Assembly (NCBI GenBank): GCA_045587445.1
Contig: JAZNCH010000010.1
Location: 1-17,646, forward strand
DNA from: RGIG1995 sp045587445
Lineage (GTDB): Bacteria; Bacillota; Clostridia; Oscillospirales; CAG-272
DNA: 17,646 nt
Direction: 5' to 3'
Below, piece after piece: positions 14,907 through 17,646 of the stretch; the first letter of the stretch is position 1; every line of letters begins with the position of its first letter. The notes beneath the pieces are model-generated. The model was not told the origin of the DNA, ran no database searches, and worked only from the letters and a program-made list of their open reading frames with translations. The position numbers were made by a program, and so were the translations under genes.

Positions 14907-16085
14907 TTATAAATATTTCTTAATCTTTTGAGCAATATCGAGTTTTTCCCAAGGCGCGTCTATATCTTCTCTGCCCATATGGCCGTATGCAGCAACGGGA
15001 CTGTAAATAGGACGGCGAAGGTCAAATCTCTCAATAATAGCAGAGGGTCTGAGGTCAACAAGTTCGGTTACGATTTTGGAAATCTTTTCTTCGCTAATCT
15101 TACCGGTGCCAAACGTATCAATCATAACGGAAAGAGGCTTTGCGACGCCAATAGCGTAAGCAATTTCAACCTCACACTTATCGGCAACACCAGAAGCAAC
15201 AATATTTTTTGCTATGTAACGTGCGGCATAAGCTGCGGAACGGTCAACTTTCGTCGGGTCCTTACCCGAAAATGCGCCACCGCCATGTCTTGCGTAACCG
15301 CCGTACGTGTCAACGATAATCTTTCTGCCTGTAAGCCCTGAGTCCCCTGCAGGTCCGCCGATTACGAAACGGCCTGTAGGGTTAACAAAATACTTTGTAT
15401 CTTTATCAAGCAATTCAGCAGGAATAATAGGTATGATAACATTATTGATAAGGTCGTTTCTTATCTGTTCCTGTGTAACCTCGGGATCGTGCTGTGTAGA
15501 AATTAGAACAGTATCAACGCGAACAGGCTTATCATCTACGTATTCTACAGTTACCTGTGTTTTACCATCGGGACGAAGATACGTGAGTTTGCCGTCCTTT
15601 CTCACCTTGGTTAGCTGTTTTGCAAGCTTGTGTGAAAGAGAAATAGGCATAGGCATAAGCTCATCTGTCTCGTTACAAGCAAAACCAAACATCATACCTT
15701 GGTCGCCCGCACCCTCGTTGAGATTATCGGAGATTTCGCCTCTCTTTGCCTCTTCTGACTCATTTACACCCATAGCAATATCGGGAGACTGCTCATGGAT
15801 AGAGTTTATAACCGCACAAGAGTCGTAGCTAAATCCGTAATCCGACTTTGTATAACCAATTTCTTTAATTGTATTTCTTACAACAGACTGAATATCAATG
15901 TGAGCCTTAGTTGTAATTTCACCCATAACCATAACAAGACCCGTAGTAACAACAGTTTCACAAGCAACTCTTGATTTAGGGTCTTCTTTAAGCATAGCGT
16001 CAAGAACCGCATCACTAATCTTATCGCAAACCTTATCGGGATGTCCCTCTGTTACAGACTCCGACGTAAACAAAAACTTTTTCAT
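14907..16085 (-). CDS. metK: S-adenosylmethionine synthetase
   Basis: A 392-residue enzyme making S-adenosylmethionine from methionine and ATP, full length for the family. Signature segments: 'SVTEGHPDKVCDKISDA' with the ATP-binding His15 and metal-binding Asp17, GAGDQG (125-130), and the phosphate-binding GGGAFSGKDPTKVDRS (268-283). Start ATG has GGAGG eight bases upstream. It is controlled by the SAM-I riboswitch in its leader: when SAM is plentiful, transcription should end before the gene. Three further genes follow on the same strand without a clear promoter. Confidence 0.98.
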   Translation of the reverse strand: MKKFLFTSESVTEGHPDKVCDKISDAVLDAMLKEDPKSRVACETVVTTGLVMVMGEITTKAHIDIQSVVRNTIKEIGYTKSDYGFSYDSCAVINSIHEQSPDIAMGVNESEEAKRGEISDNLNEGAGDQGMMFGFACNETDELMPMPISLSHKLAKQLTKVRKDGKLTYLRPDGKTQVTVEYVDDKPVRVDTVLISTQHDPEVTQEQIRNDLINNVIIPIIPAELLDKDTKYFVNPTGRFVIGGPAGDSGLTGRKIIVDTYGGYARHGGGAFSGKDPTKVDRSAAYAARYIAKNIVASGVADKCEVEIAYAIGVAKPLSVMIDTFGTGKISEEKISKIVTELVDLRPSAIIERFDLRRPIYSPVAAYGHMGREDIDAPWEKLDIAQKIKKYL

Positions 16086-16118
16086 TCTTTTTCCTCCATA
16101 TATTTCGATTTAATTATT

Positions 16119-16151
16119 TAACAAAACAAAAACCGCCTCGAAAGAAGCGGC
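16119..16151 (-). terminator. Intrinsic terminator of the SAM riboswitch
   Basis: Minus strand CCGCTTC (16150-16144), loop TTTC, GAGGCGG (16139-16133), one G-T wobble, followed by TTTTTGTTTTGTT. A competing antiterminator is visible: CGAAAGA (16173-16167) at the end of the aptamer can pair with TCTTTCG (16145-16139) in the terminator. Confidence 0.93.
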
Positions 16152-16260
16152 AAATAATTAACCTCATCTTTCGGATAATTCCGCAGGATTTGGCACCTTG
16201 ACTATAATACAGGTTGCCGCGACATCACAGGGCCTGTCCCTCCGTCGCTCTTGATAAGGG
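16152..16260 (-). promoter_or_regulatory. SAM-I (S-box) riboswitch aptamer upstream of metK
   Basis: The minus strand shows the conserved S-box series in order: CTTATCAAGAG, GACGGAGGGA, GGCCCTGTGATG, CGGCAACCTG, AAGGTGCCAAATCCTGC and CCGAAAGATGAGG. The closing P1 stem pairs CCTTATC (16259-16253) with GATGAGG (16168-16162). Binding of SAM to such aptamers stabilises P1 and lets the downstream terminator form. Its position directly before metK gives feedback control of SAM synthesis. Confidence 0.97.
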
Positions 16261-16282
16261 AATATTCAATTATCGTAGGTAT

Positions 16283-16310
16283 ATTGTAACACAAAGACGA
16301 AAAATGTCAA
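16283..16310 (-). promoter_or_regulatory. Sigma-A promoter of the metK leader
   Basis: Minus strand TTGACA (16310-16305), 16-base spacer, TACAAT (16288-16283). Start near 16276, shortly before the riboswitch. It begins 26 bases after the ribU stop; no convincing terminator separates the two genes. Confidence 0.75.
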
Positions 16311-16335
16311 TAGTGTTCATACATTGTTTTCACTT

Positions 16336-16947
16336 TTATTTTTTTACTTTAAGTAAAGGCGAGATTCTTTTATAAACAAGGAAGCAAATCGCGGCATCTA
16401 TCATACCCTTCGCAAAATTAAAGGGCAGATTAAATATAACCAAAGCCTTAATTAAATTGTCGGCAGAGGGCAAAAGCATCTTATACATACCGATAATAGC
16501 ATCCATAGGTAATCCATAAATAACAGAGAAAGCGGGATATACTATAAAATAATTTGACGGTATACTTACAACAGCCATAATAATTGCGCCAAGAATGGTA
16601 CCAATCAAAGCAGATTTTCTTGATTTTGCTCTCTTATATACTAAGCCGGCAACACCTACAAAAATAGCACCTAATATAAAGTTTGAAAGTTCACCTATGC
16701 AGTTTGACGTTGTAAAGGGCAAATGAAGAACATTTTTTACCAAACAAACGAGAATACCGGAAATCGGACCGTAAGCAAATGCCGTTATCAGTGCGGGAAG
16801 CTCTGAAAAATCAAATTTTATGAAACCGGGAATAATAAACGGAATGGGAAATTCCAACAACATAAGTACAAAACCTACTGCACTCATAATACCTATTACA
16901 GCAATAAATTTAGTTAAATTAATTTTTTCGTTAATCGAGTTTTTCAT
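16336..16947 (-). CDS. ribU: ECF transporter riboflavin-binding S component (RibU)
   Basis: A 203-residue hydrophobic protein with about five or six membrane segments, the form of ECF-type vitamin transporter substrate-binding subunits. The 'FIKFDFSELPALITAFAYGP' and 'GELSNFILGAIFVG' stretches are typical of RibU. The FMN riboswitch directly upstream makes riboflavin (or a flavin precursor) the likely substrate. It would need the shared EcfA/EcfA'/EcfT module, which is not encoded here. Ribosome binding site GAGGTG is present at a somewhat long spacing before the ATG. Confidence 0.93.
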   Translation of the reverse strand: MKNSINEKINLTKFIAVIGIMSAVGFVLMLLEFPIPFIIPGFIKFDFSELPALITAFAYGPISGILVCLVKNVLHLPFTTSNCIGELSNFILGAIFVGVAGLVYKRAKSRKSALIGTILGAIIMAVVSIPSNYFIVYPAFSVIYGLPMDAIIGMYKMLLPSADNLIKALVIFNLPFNFAKGMIDAAICFLVYKRISPLLKVKK

Positions 16948-16982
16948 AAGAGTAATAACACCTCAAAAAATATATTTCAGCC

Positions 16983-17022
16983 TCAAAAAGAAAATGCTCT
17001 CCGCAAAAAATACGGGGAGCAT
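16983..17022 (-). terminator. Intrinsic terminator of the FMN riboswitch
   Basis: Minus strand ATGCTCCCCG (17022-17013) with CGGAGAGCAT (17003-16994), one mismatch, loop of nine, followed by TTTTCTTTTTG. It lies between the aptamer and the ribU start, as expected for a transcriptional switch. Confidence 0.88.
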
Positions 17023-17051
17023 AATTATAACACAGATAACAATATTATAAC

Positions 17052-17174
17052 CGTTCTTCTTTCATCCGGACTGTAACCGTCGGCTCTGGAATTTCACCAA
17101 ATCAACCGTCTTGACATAACAAAACGGCTCGCGGGCTGTACCGCCGGTGGGGACTTTCACCCCGCCCCGAAGCT
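17052..17174 (-). promoter_or_regulatory. FMN riboswitch (RFN element) upstream of ribU
   Basis: The minus strand carries the RFN consensus in order: CTTCGGGGCGGGGTGAAA, CCCCACCGGCGGT, AGCCCGCGAGC, GATTTGGTGAAATTCC, AGCCGACGGTTACAGTCC and GGATGAAAGAAG. The outer stem pairs CTTC (17172-17169) with GAAG (17059-17056). Flavin mononucleotide binding should favour the downstream terminator and so reduce ribU expression when flavin is sufficient. Confidence 0.97.
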
Positions 17175-17183
17175 GTTGCTACT

Positions 17184-17212
17184 ATTATATGCGTGTTACG
17201 TTGAATTGTCAA
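17184..17212 (-). promoter_or_regulatory. Perfect consensus sigma-A promoter of ribU
   Basis: Minus strand TTGACA (17212-17207), 17-base spacer, TATAAT (17189-17184). The start falls a few bases before the FMN aptamer. Confidence 0.9.
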
Positions 17213-17264
17213 GTACTTTCAAAGCAAAACACAAAAAATATGTCAGGTTTAATGTTTTGTATTG

Positions 17265-17299
17265 TAAAAAAACAGACAGAGTAAAAACTCTGCCTGCTT
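17265..17299 (-). terminator. Rho-independent terminator of the tuf gene
   Basis: Minus strand AGCAGGCAGAG (17298-17288) pairs with CTCTGTCTGTT (17281-17271), with two G-T wobbles, loop TTTTTA, and a following run of seven T. It lies 34 bases after the EF-Tu stop. Confidence 0.93.
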
Positions 17300-17333
17300 T
17301 TATAAGAATATTTTTAAATTATTTCTTTAAAAA

Positions 17334-17646
17334 TTATTCAATGATTTCGGAAACAACGCCGGAACCAACTGTTCTACCACCTTCACGGATAGCGAAACGA
17401 AGTCCCTTTTCAATAGCGATAGGTGTGATAAGCTCAACAGTCATATCAACGTTATCGCCGGGACGGCACATTTCTACACCGTCAGGAAGCTCGATTACGC
17501 CTGTAACGTCAGTTGTTCTGAAATAGAACTGAGGTCTGTAACCAGCGAAGAAGGGCTTCTTACGTCCGCCTTCTTTTTCTGTAAGAACGTAAACCTGTCC
17601 TACAAACTTTGTGTGGGGCTGGATGGAGCCGGGCTTACAAAGAACC
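17334..17646 (-). CDS. tuf: Elongation factor Tu, C-terminal part (runs off right edge)
   Basis: The last 103 codons of EF-Tu, read by translating back from the TAA at 17336-17334. Domain 3 is clear: 'KPGSIQPHTKFVGQVYVLT', 'GYRPQFYFRTTDVTG', 'PGDNVDMTVELITPIA' and the end 'REGGRTVGSGVVSEIIE'. EF-Tu brings aminoacyl-tRNA to the ribosome. The N-terminal GTPase part lies beyond the window, so the gene is cut only by the window edge. Confidence 0.97.
   Translation of the reverse strand, partial: VLCKPGSIQPHTKFVGQVYVLTEKEGGRKKPFFAGYRPQFYFRTTDVTGVIELPDGVEMCRPGDNVDMTVELITPIAIEKGLRFAIREGGRTVGSGVVSEIIE

Noticed and set aside
16119..17212. Structured non-coding stretches considered as tRNA genes
   Set aside because: The structured sequences match the SAM-I and FMN riboswitch consensus motifs in order. 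No cloverleaf with a TTCGANNC arm at correct spacing was found.

Overview
The window looks like a chromosomal segment of a low-to-moderate GC Gram-positive anaerobe of the Clostridia (Bacillota), possibly one of the gut-type lineages. The grounds are strong GGAGG-type ribosome binding sites, consensus sigma-A promoters, an S-box (SAM-I) riboswitch on metK, an FMN riboswitch on an ECF riboflavin transporter gene, and the gene sets ylxM-ffh-rpsP-khpA and recD2-comF. All assignments come from reading the sequence; no database was searched. No phage, insertion sequence, CRISPR array, tRNA or rRNA was seen.

Left block (1-5012, minus strand). A compact four-gene operon encodes an ABC-2 exporter of the GldA/GldF type: ATPase, permease, a GldG-like auxiliary membrane protein and a DUF4340 protein. 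The genes are joined by TAATG overlaps or a 16-base gap. A consensus promoter lies just upstream and a strong terminator downstream. The substrate is unknown.

Middle-left block (5083-8949, plus strand). Divergent from the exporter lies a membrane-anchored HtrA-type serine protease with a PDZ domain. It is followed by an OmpR-family response regulator and its overlapping sensor kinase. The regulator pair has its own near-consensus promoter with a perfect palindrome over the -10 and transcription start. The kinase reading frame ends inside an inverted repeat that opens a 190-base cluster of short repeats and hairpins (8934-9119).

Middle block (9151-11541, minus strand). ylxM-ffh-rpsP-khpA (SRP GTPase and its partner, ribosomal protein S16, KH RNA-binding protein) is driven by a perfect TTGACA-N17-TATAAT promoter and closed by a strong terminator. 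The usual downstream genes rimM and trmD are not present here.

Right-middle block (11524-16310, minus strand). metK sits behind a complete SAM-I riboswitch. Downstream are a hairpin that buries the next ribosome binding site, a small unknown membrane protein, the helicase gene recD2 and the phosphoribosyltransferase-like comF. The last three genes overlap one another, and no clear internal promoter was found.

Right end (16336-17646, minus strand). A RibU-type riboflavin transporter gene is preceded by an FMN riboswitch with its own promoter and terminator. The 3' end of an elongation factor Tu gene, with a terminator, runs off the window. The most unusual signals are architectural: overlapping terminator and promoter upstream of ylxM, the operator-like palindrome at the two-component promoter, the buried ribosome binding site after metK, and the repeat cluster after the kinase.
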